The position numbers were made by a program, and so were the translations under genes. DNA of 64,000 nucleotides from the NCBI RefSeq assembly GCF_932276165.1, contig NC_063992.1, positions 4,226,001 through 4,290,000 on the forward strand. Direction: 5' to 3'. This document shows positions 1 to 13,500 of the stretch, in pieces. A model generated the notes under the pieces. The model worked only from the letters and a program-made list of their open reading frames with translations, searched no databases and was not told where the DNA came from. This DNA comes from Plutella xylostella (lineage: Eukaryota > Arthropoda > Insecta > Lepidoptera > Plutellidae). Each line of letters starts with the position of its first letter. The stretch's first letter is position 1.

Positions 1-3000
1 TAAATAGAAGATGGCGCCTGCGCTTGCATCAAATGCTACGAAATATGAATTCAATTACAGAAACGTACTCAGTACTACTCAACTTACGCTAAATTGGATA
101 CAATTTTAATATTATTCAACGCTGAAAGAGGCGAGTGTTGTAGTTTAACATGTGTTTGTGTGTCGCTTTCTGGTTCCATCACGGATATTTATAATATAAA
201 TTTATGTCAATTAAAGCATGTTCGTTTAATTTTCACTTAGTAAAACTTACGTAGATTTACTAAATGAAAGTCTGGAAATAAGTCATTATCATTAACTGCT
301 TCTCAATGGCAATTCAGCCAATCACACCGCTGCATTCCATACTCAAGTTATGCTTAACTAGGTGTGAAACTGACAGTTAAGTTAAATATAAGGTGATATA
401 ATGCATGGGTACTCAAATTCTGCGTTTAAAACCTAACTATACTGAATGCAAATTCACTAATATAAAGTAACTATGGTTCAAGACACCGCTGGCTGATCAT
501 TGACTTGATAGCCTAATTTTACTTGCATCGATAAATTCATCAACAACTCGACAGCCTTTTCGTTGCATCTATATTTGCCACTTATTCAGACGACTTTTGG
601 CTGTAGTTTAAATGATTTGAAATAGCTCGACCACTAAGAATGCAAAGTTCTAGATTTTTATTAGTGTAGAACTTAAAAAACTTCTTCCGATTGGACCCTT
701 TGTATGAAATCTAGACAACGCATTTCTAAGTCTAAAATTAACAATCCGATAAACCTATGACAATATTCTCTTCTCAGTCATACTAGATACTAAGATGCAA
801 TAATTCATAGTAGTTAATTGTTATTACGTGAATAGATTTTAAATTTCATAACTTATATTTTTTTCTTGTAGGTACTTAGTACTTACTCTATATTTGTAAG
901 AAAGGATTTATTGCCTTAGTAAAATTTTACCAAACAACCTTTACGTGAAAGTATCAAAAACAATTTGAGGTGGCGGGTTTAAATTCCAGAATAGGGCTCC
1001 TATTTCGAAAGTCTAGCTTCTATTTATTGACGTTTAATCTAGATCTCACATTTCACTGTCTCGGATCGACGTCGTGTAGTTGTGTCTTGTCTCCTTGATG
1101 TATCGGTGATTTGGGTCTCGGATGGCTTTTACTAATTCCGTCTTTATTCTAGAGCTAGTTTTAGGTTCGTCCACACATACCATAGATACCTACTTATGTA
1201 TTATTTTAGTTTGACTGTTCATAGTAAATTTTAATTATCTTCAAATATATTACTATAAATTATAATAAAATGTCTAAAGTAGTAGTAAGTGAAGAAGAAC
1301 ATAATTATCTAATATACGTATAGAATATGTTTATAGAAATAATAAAAGAAACAGGGCGGTTGAGTTTGAATAAATAACGACTTTCAGCGTCGATGACAAC
1401 TACCCACATAATTGTCCCACGCCATAAAGCTAGTCATATCAACTACTGCACGGTATACAAACTAGCTACAATGTCCCTTGCCCAAATATTGCGTAAAGTA
1501 TTTCTCAACACCACGATAGTGCGTTCGTAAGTTGACACCTGAGTTGGTTGTCAACCGCGCCGCACGCATCTCGATTACACATTTTACACACGATTGTCTA
1601 TGCCTAGGCATGCAGATGCACTTCTGTCAATGCCATTTCGACCCCTTTTTAATTGCCTAATCGGACACTGACCTAGTTCTAGACATGTCCACTCAGGATG
1701 CACTCAGGATACGCATTCGAAAGTTACACATAAACGCCATTTTAGTTCCAAGTACATAATTAAAATGCAACAAAGGCTCAAACAAACAAAAGATAAATTA
1801 GCGGTGTCATTGAAACACGCGCAAATGTGTATTTAACATACGAATGCGCGTGATTCGTCTGTTTTACGAATTATACGGTGCGTACGCAAGACTACGAGGC
1901 GAGCGCTAATGCGTTCTTAATGCCAACGTAGCGAAACAAATTAATACTGATGTCACTTGATATGAGCGTGTGACAAACCCCAGGCCGGGCTTTAGCTAAC
2001 TATAGTACCTACCGTGATGGCATTGCGATAAATCTTGACAAAGAGTCGAAATGACTTCGGACCAGTCACAGACATAAACATCTGCTAAAACTCAGATTCG
2101 GTAATTAACCGTGCAGACTATCCCTTGTGATTTAGTTGGTATTTAACAATTTATGTAATAAATTTCCATAGTCTTTATTAAACACAGTATTTTAAGCTAA
2201 TTAAAATTCGCATTGATTTAATTTCCTCAAATTTATGTGGCTCATAGATTTTATCTGCCAATCCAATCGTGTGAGAAATAGTTATTGATTTGAAATTAAG
2301 CAATTCAAACGAGTAGTAATTTATCACACCACGTTCTGTACCTATACCTTGAAGCTAGGTATTCTAGGTACAGACTGAGTGCACAAAGTTCTATTTTGTA
2401 AGAGAAGGAAGAACCGGTTGTGGAATGTTTAAGTCTAGAGCCTGGCTAGATCTAGATATACGCTGGTCCTTTGGAAGCGTTGTTACATTGATTTAAAGAG
2501 TGTAGGCTTATCACCTTGTCACACATTTAAGAAAACCTCATGTTTACATTGAGATTTAAATATTTTAACTATTAGAATATCTGTTTATTCTATTTTAAGG
2601 CGACAGAGGTTAGTTTTCAAATGCAACTAGTAAATCAATATGGAAATGAGTTGTGACAGACGAGTGACATTGAAATTGACCAGCTGATATCTCCACTTTT
2701 CCACAAGCACAAGGATTTCCTAAGTTAGATATCGGTATTTTGATAAATTTCCGTGTCAATTAGAACTTAAGAGCAATTTGTAGCCCAACCTACTTGTTAA
2801 ATGGTTGCAACGAACCTTTGTGGAGTGAAAATAGTTGTGCAGCAGTCATAACATTTGAATTTAGAATTCAAAACTAGCCGTTAGCGTATCTGATAGGAGT
2901 GTAGTGGTGTGTGTAAAACAAATACAGTGTAGACTAGCTGTGGACCAAGCGGCTCCGATCTAGAATAACATTATGCGCTGCTGTACCTTATTTTAATTAA

Positions 3001-3690
3001 ATTAACTTATTGCTCAGTTTGAAGATTTATTGGTGGCTCCTGTATCTTCGTGTAGTTTCCATGGCGTCTTGTTAGGACACGGTATTCGTGAATAAGCAAT
3101 GACCAATATATTGTAGTTGAATTAATCTCGATACGGATACGGAAAAGGATATCTTACTTAAAGGTCCTTTCTACATCCTTCACATTGTATTGACCAATTT
3201 CAATACGAAATGAGTCAGTCATTGTCTGCCCAGCTGATATGGTCGCTACAAGCAGCATAAGATAGGTAAGTATATCTTTTTACAAATCTTATTAGTTTTA
3301 AATCCTTGACAATTCATGTGACGCGATACCCCCCTTGTGATCAAAGATAAAGTATCTTCACAGCTGCATTAATAGAAAATTGTTAAAATTAGATAATTAT
3401 ACATTACACTACACACATTATACTACCCGCGCGATTTAACTTGGACAAGAAGAACCAGATGTCATGTTAACTAGCTCAGCGGCACCCGGCGTGACCCCTG
3501 GTCCTTCCAATCTTCTTCTTTTCGGCCGTGCCTACCAAGCAATAGCCTATCAAGCGCCTACGGCCTACACAGTCAATTACATCCAAACATTTGTATCAGG
3601 GCTGTCAAATTAGCATCAATTTCCTCTTATCATAAATCTACGCTAAACACACTCACATTAGCATGTAATTTGTGCACAGCCCTTCAACCT
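1..3690. other. Gene-free AT-rich stretch
   Basis: No exon-like open frame is visible here. A segment near 307-365 (CCAATCACACCGCTGCATTC and following) resembles segments near 50455-50520 and 41690-41755, so it is an old dispersed repeat. Around 3425-3500 there is ACCCGCGCGATTTAAC and later GTCATGTTAACTAGC, which resembles the termini of the small MITE in the receptor intron at 28933-29054. The rest looks like unique intergenic or deep intronic sequence; the missing first exon of the secreted-protein gene could lie here or further left. Confidence 0.5.
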
Positions 3691-3693
3691 GCA

Positions 3694-3694
<1 letters not shown>

Positions 3695-3725
<31 letters not shown>
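3695..3725. repeat. (AC)n microsatellite
   Basis: Uninterrupted CA dinucleotide run of about 31 bases. Confidence 0.95.
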
Positions 3726-3727
<2 letters not shown>

Positions 3728-4302
3728 CACATTTGAGGTAAGACCTCATGTGAGGTCATGGAGGCAAGTTCAACCACTTGTTTGGTACAAACCAGTCGCA
3801 TAGCTTACATGTGAGTCGATATCTCGTTCTTATGTAACGAGCTCTGCCCTTCCTATGTCTTGTTTACTTTTGAATTCGGATGCAAAAGTCTTGATTTCAG
3901 TCGTTTCAGGAATCATACAATATACACTACAGTATTATACTCACACCTACATCTTCATCTCACCTACACACTTATTTTATTACTCTTCAGAATCGCTTCT
4001 CGTTTTTTTTTTATTATATTCAGGAATCCAAGAAAAAATGTCTATCGGCACCATAAAACTTTAGTGATAAATACAATCACGAGCAATAAAAAACTTCCAG
4101 TAATATAGCATCTTACCTAGTCGAAACTTACTAACTTCAGAGCAACTTACTATTTAAACTTTATACTTTTTTACTCTTTATGCTTCGATGTATTAGGAAT
4201 TGCTCCCCGGAATGCTCCCCGTTAAGACCGGGACATAAATGTACCATTTAATGTAGTCATTACTCTTTCAAGGACTTGGCCATTTTAACAGTTTAACTAG
4301 AG

Positions 4303-5811
4303 CAGTGTTTTTCAACCTGTGGGTCGCGACCCCCTGGGGGGTCGCGAAGCTTCTGTAGGGGGGTCGCCAAAGGGCGAAAAAACTGGGAGCTTTAGTAAAA
4401 AAATCAATAAACACAATTACTATTAATTTATTAAGAAAGACTCTTACTTTAAAAATTCTTTTACTAAAAATTTTCTTAAATGCGAAGGCTGAGCTTGTTT
4501 TTTATTATTTAAATTATCTCATCGTGGATCTGTTTTAGTACAATAGACCACATCCACACAGTAAGGCAGAGTACACAGAAGACAGAAGAGTATAATCAGC
4601 ATCTGTGTCTAGACTTTGTGGACTATGAAAAGGCCTACAACTTCATCGAGGCATGGGCAATTTTGGAAGCGTTGTAGAGATTTCAAATCGACTGGCGCTA
4701 TTTCGAGGAGTTGAGGTGTCTGTGCGTTGCCGCTAGAAATGGCATATGTATAAATGGCGAGTACATGTCACACCTCTCTGCTTCGCGGAAGACATCGTTA
4801 TTATGACAGAATCTCTGCAGGAACTCAGCTGGCTGCTAAGTCCCCTAAATGCTGCTTCCCGACGTGTAGGCCTCGGTATGAACTTGGACAAGACGAAAGT
4901 CATGAACAATTCTTACATCAAACCAGAGCCGGTCGCCGTTGGTGAGGCAACAATCGAAGTTGTGCAAGAATATGTCTACCTCGGGCAGATTATTCGGCTA
5001 GGCAGAAGAAACTTCGACAAGGGGGCTGCAAGGCGCATCCAAATGGGTTGGGCTGCATTCGGAAAACTTCGTCAGCACATATTCTCCTTGGCCACCCCTC
5101 AGAGCCTGAAGACTAAAGGTTTCAACCAGTGCGTCCTGCCAGTGATGACGTATGGTGCAGAGACGTGGGCACTGACGGTAGGACAGGTCCACCGATTTAA
5201 AGTCGCTCAGCGTGCTATGGAGAGAGCTATGCATAGCTGTCAAAATATGCAAGCTGAAGTGGTAGGGTGCTGGTCATATCTGCCGAAGAACCGATAACTA
5301 TTGGGGTAAACGAGTTCTCGAGTATAGACCACGAATAGGCAAATGTAGCGTGGGTGGCCTTCCTGCCTGGATCAAAGACGACGACCACAAGTATTTTTTT
5401 TTTGTAAAGCCAGGTATTTTGTCTTTTTATTTTCATTTCACCCTTGAAAACTTTTATTCAGGATATTTAAATGCTCAAAGAGTCAGAAAGAAAAAGCTAA
5501 TTTCGAAAAAGAAATTCCGGGTCGCAATGGCATTAGTTGTACCTACAACCACACGTCTCATAGCCACACGTATCAGATGTGTGTAATTGTAAAATAATGT
5601 GTTTTTAAATCCGATAAGTATGCGTACTACTTCGAATCCTAATCATGGAGACCATAAATATGTCGTATGGAATATGGAATGAATATTGGCAATACTGTAA
5701 CAGTGTAACATACACATACATACATGATAAAAGACCGAAAGGGTCAAGGGGGTCGCGAAATATTTTTTTATTCCAGGGGGGTCGCGTCATGAAAAAGGTT
5801 GAAAAACACTG
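4303..5811. mobile_element. Non-autonomous hAT-type DNA transposon carrying LINE sequence
   Basis: The left end begins CAGTGTTTTTCAACCT and the right end is its inverse (AGGTTGAAAAACACTG). Both ends continue into GGGTCGCGACCCC-like sequence. A perfect 8-bp direct repeat AACTAGAG lies immediately outside (4295-4302 and 5812-5819). An 8-bp duplication and a CAGTG start are characteristic of the hAT superfamily. The interior has no hAT transposase; from about 4550 to 5395 it holds a fragment of an RTE-like reverse transcriptase. The element is therefore mobilised in trans or is dead. Boundaries are firm; how the LINE piece was acquired is inferred. Confidence 0.9.
4598..5395 (+). pseudogene. RTE-like non-LTR reverse transcriptase fragment
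   Basis: The translation starts with a motif-A-like stretch (FVDYEKAYNFIEAWAILEAL near 4615-4675). A stop and a frame change follow, then an open frame of 183 codons (4746-5297) with the catalytic-loop region changed to FAEDIV (where FADDIV is expected), then LNLDKTK-like MNLDKTKVM, YVYLGQIIRLG, and CVLPVMTYGAETWAL, all typical of insect RTE-clade RT C-termini. The trailing WGKRVLEYRPRIGKCSVGG is in other frames to about 5380. The D-to-E change in the catalytic loop, the internal stops and the missing endonuclease show that it is inactive. It lies entirely inside the hAT-type element at 4303-5811. Another piece of a related element is at 53755-54110 on the minus strand. Confidence 0.85.
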
Positions 5812-5819
5812 AACTAGAG

Positions 5820-7320
5820 GCTTGCAACTAGGTATGTTTTAATGTTTAGCAATTACTTACAACAAAGTACAGAAACATTAAACATAATATGTCTTTTGTT
5901 TATGTTTAAGATTTTGCCGTTGTGCTTTAACATTCAAGAGTTTGTAGGTCTTTTTGCAACAAATTTGCATAGTAGGGTCATCTATGTAGTTCCCGATCTC
6001 TTTGTTATGTGTTGGTTACATTACATTACTACTTATATATACATTTCGTAATCGAAAAGTTTGCTTACCATAAAATTTGTAATTAATCTAGTAAGTAGTA
6101 GATAATTTAAAATATTTTTGATTGTAAAATTAATAACGAAAAAAATACCCACCCTTACACTATTTTTACGTTGCGATGCCTTTGGCTACACTAAACTTGC
6201 TCATATAAAGAGATTTAAGATAACCACACAGATATACATAGATAGTGAGTTAGTTAAGCGTTGTGTAATGTTTGGAACGTTGCGTTAGGCCGTGTGTGTA
6301 TAGCTTCCTACAATGTTCCAATTTGTTGTCAATTGTAAAATATACCTATCGATTATGCTACCGTATCTTTAGTTATTGCACGTGGGGACTGAGAAACACG
6401 CTCGGTATTGAGTCAGGTACAGTCTGGTGCAGAGAAAACTGACTCTCTGAGGAGTGTTAATGTTATCTGAGATTGGTTGAGTTTCTTTGTCCTAGATAAT
6501 ATTCCATGATTTCTGACTCTGAGTCCAGCTTTATAGAGCTTCTGTTATATCGTCATGCATTGCGATATGTATTTTTTTTTTAAATGATGCGATTAATAAA
6601 ATCTCATTTACTTACTACTTTCATTGACATTCTATGCAGGTAAGGTACGAATGGACTAGTTGTTTCCATTTTAACAAAATGTGTAAATAGTTACACAATC
6701 TATTACACAAGCAAGTAAATGTAGACACATACACACAACAATGCAATACCAATCAATATTTGCAAATATCAATCAACAGTCTTGTGTTCGCGAATTTATA
6801 TCTTCATGGTCTCATTAATCTGATCTCATAATAGCAATAGTAGTCTACTAATATAATGTTATTAATGAAAGCGAGTTGTTATTTATTGTGTCCGACTAAC
6901 ATATAGCAGAAAGGCCTCAAAGACCCCCACTGGGAGGCTTCTATTCGATACATTCCGAGTCAATCGTGTTACATGATGATAAGTAGATATGTATTGCCAA
7001 ATTATGATCTTATCTAACGGATTTGGACTAAAAATATTGCAAGGTCGCCGTCATGTAGAGCTTCATTATTTCGGCACCATAACTTTTTGCTCCTGGATGT
7101 AGAAATTTACCTATGTATAACTAAATACCTAATATAATTAATAAATGTATTGATGTGTAGTCAAGAATGAAAAAAGTCAAACATAAGTATTTACCTCTAT
7201 AGCAAAAAGTCACAGTTACCATACATTATTCACGACCGTTTTCGCAGTTGTTATAATTATATTATAGTCACTCTGATTGCAGTGGCGATGGTCATTTGTT
7301 CTTGGGTGTTCAAAGTTTTT
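5820..7320. other. Gene-free stretch
   Basis: AT-rich DNA with scattered stops in all frames. No exon, RNA gene or clear repeat is recognised. Confidence 0.5.
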
Positions 7321-7329
7321 GTTGTGTGA

Positions 7330-7597
7330 CTATTTACAGGCTATGCGTATGCTTGTCCAAGTTAATACATGTTACCTATAATCACTAGATATAACCCTCG
7401 TGTCTCCATTCCTCAGGCCTTCGTATATGCTTGTCCAAGTTATTAAATGATACCCAAACACTGGTTATAACACTTATAACCCTCGTGTCTCCTGTCCCCA
7501 GGCTCTGATTTATGCTTGTCCAATGTCCAAGTTATTACATGTTACCACTGGTTATACCCCTGGCGTCTCCTGTCCCCAGGCCCTGGTGGTGTGCTGC
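7330..7597 (+). repeat. Tandemly repeated 3' splice-site region, four copies
   Basis: A unit of 77-85 bp occurs in tandem. Each unit runs from an AGG acceptor through GC(C/T)...TATGCTTGTCCAAGTTA, then TTATAACCCTCGTGTCTCC, and into the next pyrimidine tract and AGG. The AG dinucleotides end at 7339, 7416, 7501 and 7579 (spacing 77, 85, 78). Only the last is followed by the long GC-rich coding exon. The first bases of that exon (GCCCTGGTGGTGTGCT) resemble the start of each unit (GCCTTCGTATATGCT), so the duplication included the original exon edge. Confidence 0.85.
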
Positions 7598-10500
7598 TGC
7601 GCGGCGCTGGTGGCAGCCCAGTACGAGCACTACGGGCTCGACTTCTCCAACAGCTTCCTGGCCACGAGCTTCGGCGCCGCGCCCAGCTTCAACACGCTGT
7701 CGGCGGCCGGCGCCCGGGACCCCAGGGCTAACACAGGTAATTTAGGTAAACACGTTTAAGTTCTGTAGGCTTTTTGCGGACGCTTGCTTAGGGATGTCCA
7801 GGGAAAATATGCGGATAGGCAACGTGAATGGGTTTGATTAAATACTCCAGGGACCACAGGGCTAACACCGGTAATTTAGGTAGGTACTTAAACACGTTTA
7901 AGTTCTGTGTAGGTTTTATGCGAACACTTGCTTAGGGATATCTTTTGACTTGGGAAGAAGCTGTAATCTTGGGGCTAAGCTCCTCCAGCTGTAATTTAAG
8001 GGACAATGAGCGGATGTGCAACTTAAGTGGGTTCGATTTAGTTTTTACAGGTTTTTTTAATTCACAATTTTATTGAGTTATACCTATCTGTTAATGCATG
8101 ATTAATAGTTGACAGAACTGATGCAGTTCAAAATAAAGTGTAGTGATGCAATAAAATAAAATATTTGCTACCACGAAAGTTACTTAGTTGTCACTTAGTA
8201 AAAGTGCACGCGAGAAACAAAAGAACAATAAAATTTAAATCCCAAACGCATTTTTATCCGGACAATCTAAAACAAACAAATTTTCTGGCATTTAAATTCA
8301 ACCTTAATGCCAGTCAGAAATTCCTTATAATGTAATGTTATCATGAAGGATAGGTCACATTTCAGCATTACCTGAAGGTTGTTAAAAACAATCGCCCGAT
8401 GGTTATCAGAACTCAGCGGGTTACGAGAGTGTTTGACTGAGCGAGCCGCCATAGATTAATCACTCATCTTTATGGATCTGACATTAAAATCTTTGTTTGT
8501 ATGAGAGAAACTAACAATAATTCAACTTATGGAGGTAGAAATAGCTTGATCAGTTTATTTTCTATTCTAGTTTGTGTTAAAAAACGTCCTAAATAAGGAG
8601 TTTGCGTGTAGGTACAAACACAGTAAATTTCCTCACTCAAATAAAATGGATTGACCGTGACTGGTAGTTAACTAGGTGCGGTATGTTGCTACCGACTGTT
8701 ATCTATTTCTATCTTGACGCATTTAAATGTTACTTTATGATGAAAATCGGCCCTTACTTGCGTAGGTAAACTGTCAAACAACACGATTGTTTTTATGAAG
8801 CAATAATGTGTGGTAGCGAATTGGGAAGTGACATGAATGGTCCCTTAGGGCTGAGCCTAATAGCCGACTATGTAGAAAGCACATAAAAGCCAAATGCATT
8901 TGCTATAATTGGCAGTCTCACATGACAGGTCATGTGAACGTTTTTATTATGAGGTGTAATAGTCAGCGGTCAAGAGGCCCACACTATGCCGCCCTTTTAT
9001 CCACACGCGTGGATTGAATGGCCTACGTGATAGTTTCGTCCCATTTGGGAGGTCGCATTAAGTAACAACGTTTGTAGGGCATCAGTTACGCTAGAATTAT
9101 TTTATGATATTAATATTTCCATATTTTATTATGTGCACGTCCGAGCCGGTGTTGATCCGAGTAAGTAAATATAAATCTCCGATCGAGAGCTACCGCTTAC
9201 GTAACAAAATGCAAATGACCTCGGTCGCTCCGTTTTCTGTAAACGTAGGAAAGGAGTTTGATAGGTTTAATTATGTTTAATTTTCCAGAGGGCCGTGCCC
9301 CCAGCTAACGATCTCTGCCGCTCCCGTACCACCCTTTCGTTCGACCACTTACTTTGATTTGATTTTATGATATCATGCATAGAATGAAATGTTTCACTCA
9401 AATTATGGTCTGAATTATCTTTGGGTTTATTGAAATGGGCGATTTATTTATCTACTAAACAATATCTGTAGAAATACCTATAGAGGTGGATATCGGCAGC
9501 TTGTACCAGGGCATTAGAAGGGTCGAGGCGGTAATGACAAGCGCACGCTCGACGGAGCAAAAACTGTCGAGGACATGACGACGGCGCGGCCTGACGTCCC
9601 TAAAATACAATACGAATTCATTATGAGCTGGCAAATACAAACATGCGAAATTGACTTATTTCTTTCGTCCAAACCGTTTTAATTGAACTGCCGAACAATG
9701 TTAATTATTAAAGCAATATTCGGAAATTAAAGTTAATAAATTATTCAAATGCTCCGTTAGATACTTACAACTTAATTATGATTTGCGTTTTATGAATTAA
9801 TCATAATCAGATTCTGTCTTAATGAGCACGGCTTCTTATAAATATGTCTTTATTTATTCGTTTGTAATAATTAATTTCCTGCGGAACGGCATGACTGATG
9901 CCACGGCGTTAACATTATGCTGCAATTGTCTAACCTAACCTAACAAAATAAATGAATATCATTTAGAACTAATCATAAAATTAAAATGGAAGTAATGGAA
10001 CTAGGGCATGCAATACCGCAATACCGGTATTCGTAATACCGGGATCCCGTACAAAATTCCCGCTTTTTTCAATACCGGTATTGAAAGTTAATACCGGTAT
10101 TGAAGTAATACCGGAATCGGACTTTTTTAGGCTATAAATAAAGCGATTAAGATTTAGTTAGCCTTGTGTGTGTATATACTGTGAAAGCGCACTTGTTCCC
10201 AACCGTTTAATGCAGTTTTCGGCTGCTAGAAATCTACTGTTGACCATGCGTAAACCGGCACCGGATGTAAAAAAATAGTTTATTCTAAAATTTAAACTCT
10301 AAAACTGATTTCTCGTAAAAATCTACAACAAAATACAAAATATGATTGCATTTTCTTGTTTTATTTTGATGTATACGACCTTTAAACACAGTATATGCCA
10401 TTTATTACAAGGAAGTCTAATACCGGTATTAATACCGGGATCCCGGTATTGAGTTGTAATACCGGAACTCAATACCGGTATTGAAAATTGTTCCGGTATT

Positions 10501-13500
10501 GCATGCCCTAAATGGAACATACGTCATAGGTACATGGCGTGATGTGTTTACAGTGCTCAAGCAAAAAAAAAGAAATGAACAATAATTTCATAGTTTATAT
10601 ATGCTATAAATGGATGCATGTAGCTATTGATATCGTAATCAAATCACTTAGCTAGGCGTATATAAGCTGTAAACTTTTCGCTCTGTTTCACGATAGCGCT
10701 CAATGTCATTGTTGTGTTCAACATGTTTATATACAGTAGATATGCACCCCTCTCGGTAGAGAGTATTATGTTCCTTGACCCCTAGTAATTAGAGCGTATT
10801 ATGTAGCGTTGTACTACAATATACTTACTAAGAAAAATATTACAAGAACAAATTATAATAAGTAATTATGATTACAAGTCAAGTACTTTTGAAATTCTAT
10901 ATGTTGACTCGAAAACTACATAATTTGTGTTGATTTACTATTATTAGCTGTCGTCGTTTCGGGGCTAAACAGTTATATAAAATTTTATGTTCGTTATTTA
11001 TGAGCTATAATTTGTCAACATGCTAATGAAGACAATCAGGCTTTGCAAAATTTCAGTATATTAAGTACTAATAGGTACATTATAGTATTTGAGCTTACAC
11101 ATACATACCTTTATGCATGATGCTTAAACATATATAGCATAAGTTCCGAATTCTACTTCGATGTTTGACTAGGAATATGGAGTATGCAGTCAAAGATGCT
11201 TGTATTGATACATTTTTGGCGTTCCAATTAGTAGCAAGATAACATGCTATTTAGTAACATGGTGCCCTCGGGTGAAATCCTTGAAATGCGTTTAGTAATT
11301 TTAGTCCGTATTGAAGCGCTTATTATCAGATCTATGCTACCATAACGTCTCATTTTGAGACCTAGAAACCTACTTAGGACTTTGGTTCCAATAATTATAC
11401 ACTATGTAAATACTTCATAATATTTCTAGTCGTGGTCGGTTGAGCGGTTAGTGGTCAAGAAATTATATTGATTAGATGGAGCGTGCCCCCAGTTATATGT
11501 ATTATTTTAATTTATTTAACCATGCAATTTGGCTTTCTGGAATTAATGAATGGGTGCCTTAGTTATATAGTAATTGTTTGATAAAAAATAACTTTAAGGA
11601 TACTCACTTTTTGAATTGAAGAGATTATTATATTATTAAATATTGATTAGGTACCTATATATTGATTAAATAGATGATACTAGACGTAAGCACATATTAA
11701 GTACACTACACCGTCACTCTTAATACAGAATGTACATTTCTCCAGAATTATGTCAGGTATTCGGTTATATTCCGGTTACTATACAAACATCGTGGACAGC
11801 ATCCGTTTATGTAACAAGAAAGTTATTGAATAACCTCCTCTAACTATGGACAGATCCTCATGAGACCCGTACAGTCATTATAAATTACATAAAACGCACT
11901 TGGCATCTTGTTGTTTTACCACCAAAACCACCGTAAAAATTCGGCCACAGTTCTTCAATTCCAACTGGTTTGGAGTAGAGATGCCACGAATATTCGGCGA
12001 CTATTCGGTATTCGGCCTATTCGGGCAGTTTTTTCAGTATTCGGTATTCGGCCGAATAGTGCGTACTATTCGGGCCGAATACCGAATAGTAAATCATGTA
12101 AAAAATTACTTGTTATTTTAATCAAAATTGTGTATTTATTTCCATTCACAACATTTTAGTACTTAATTAATCAGTAGTAAGTTGTGCTGGATAAAAACGA
12201 GCATTTCAGCATTTTTTCGTAGCCCACGATTGCGCTTTTCACTGTAACCATCCTCAGAAAATAACCTCTCACTAGAAACGCTACTTCCAGGTGAAGAAAG
12301 ATAAGTTTTTGCAAATTTCAAAAGGTTCGGGTATTGTTTTTTGTTTGCTGACCACCACTTGTAAGGATCGGCCATCCGATCTAGGCGAACTATTATCAAA
12401 TAAAAATTCAACTCGTTTGCCACAGCATTCTGCCTCCTAATAATTAGCATTTCTGCATATAATCTGTAGCGACTACAAAGCAGTTCCAGAAAAAAAAAAC
12501 AGGTTGTAGCGCCGAATATTCGGCGGCCGAATATTCGGCGCTTCGGCCGGCAGCGTCGCCGAATATTCGGTATTCGGTATTCGGCCAATTCACTATTCGT
12601 GGCAACACTAGTTTGGAGAGACGAAAAAAATATACGCCCTAACTTTTGATAGTTTTGATCACCATCCTATCCATATCACCATCCTATCCATATCTAACGT
12701 AACTTCTCTTACCTTCCAGGGCCAGTGGTGTTCCCCCCCTCCCCGGCCGGTGACCCCGGTCAGACCAGCGGAGTGGTGCCCGGAGCCTCAGGATACGGCT
12801 TCGTGCCCCCCGGCTCGCAAGGTAAACCCTTCGGCCGATGAGAACCCTAGTCACCCTGTAGTTAGAACTAATTGTGCTCCTTCCTAATTTAGACGCGTAA
12901 TCTCCTTTTGCCTTTTTTATTTGACTGGGTTATCATGAGCTTAGCTCGCGCCTGTCAGATAGGAATTGGTATTTGTAAATATTATAGTACCTACTATAGT
13001 GATTGCGAATAAATTGCATGAGTGTAGTTGTTGCATGGTGTTTTTCTTTTCGATTTCTGGTTACAGGTGGTTTTAATAACATTGTAATTACTTCCTTATT
13101 GTAAGCTTTCAACGCAAGTAACGCTTTTTCGTCGATGTAGACAAAATAACGTTATTTCGTTTTAAATTTAGAATGAAACAAGGCAATAAAGATGTACTTA
13201 TCTATAACCTACATACTACAGGGAAATTAAAATATGTGAATGGACTCAAATTTTGATCCTTGTTATGAATGTTTTGTAAATAGGCTATGTGTACATAATT
13301 TATTACTGTCTGGTATAGTGAATAAAAAATAAGAATTTCTTACTGTTTTATTATTTTCCTAACATAAATTAAGTATGTAGTTAGAATTTGCACCATTATT
13401 CTGCATGTCAGCACATTTAATTCAAAGTGTACAGAGTTTGTTATGAACTAAAGTAAGTATAAGTACACTTGTCCAAAATTAATAATGCACATGCAGATAT

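Noticed and set aside
3215..3280. Possible promoter and first exon of the secreted-protein gene (TCAGTC initiator, ATGGTCGCTACAAGC, donor GATAG/GTAAGT).
   Set aside because: The frame from the ATG hits TAG right before the donor, and joining to 7580 gives no open start; at best a non-coding leader exon, and no TATA or other support.
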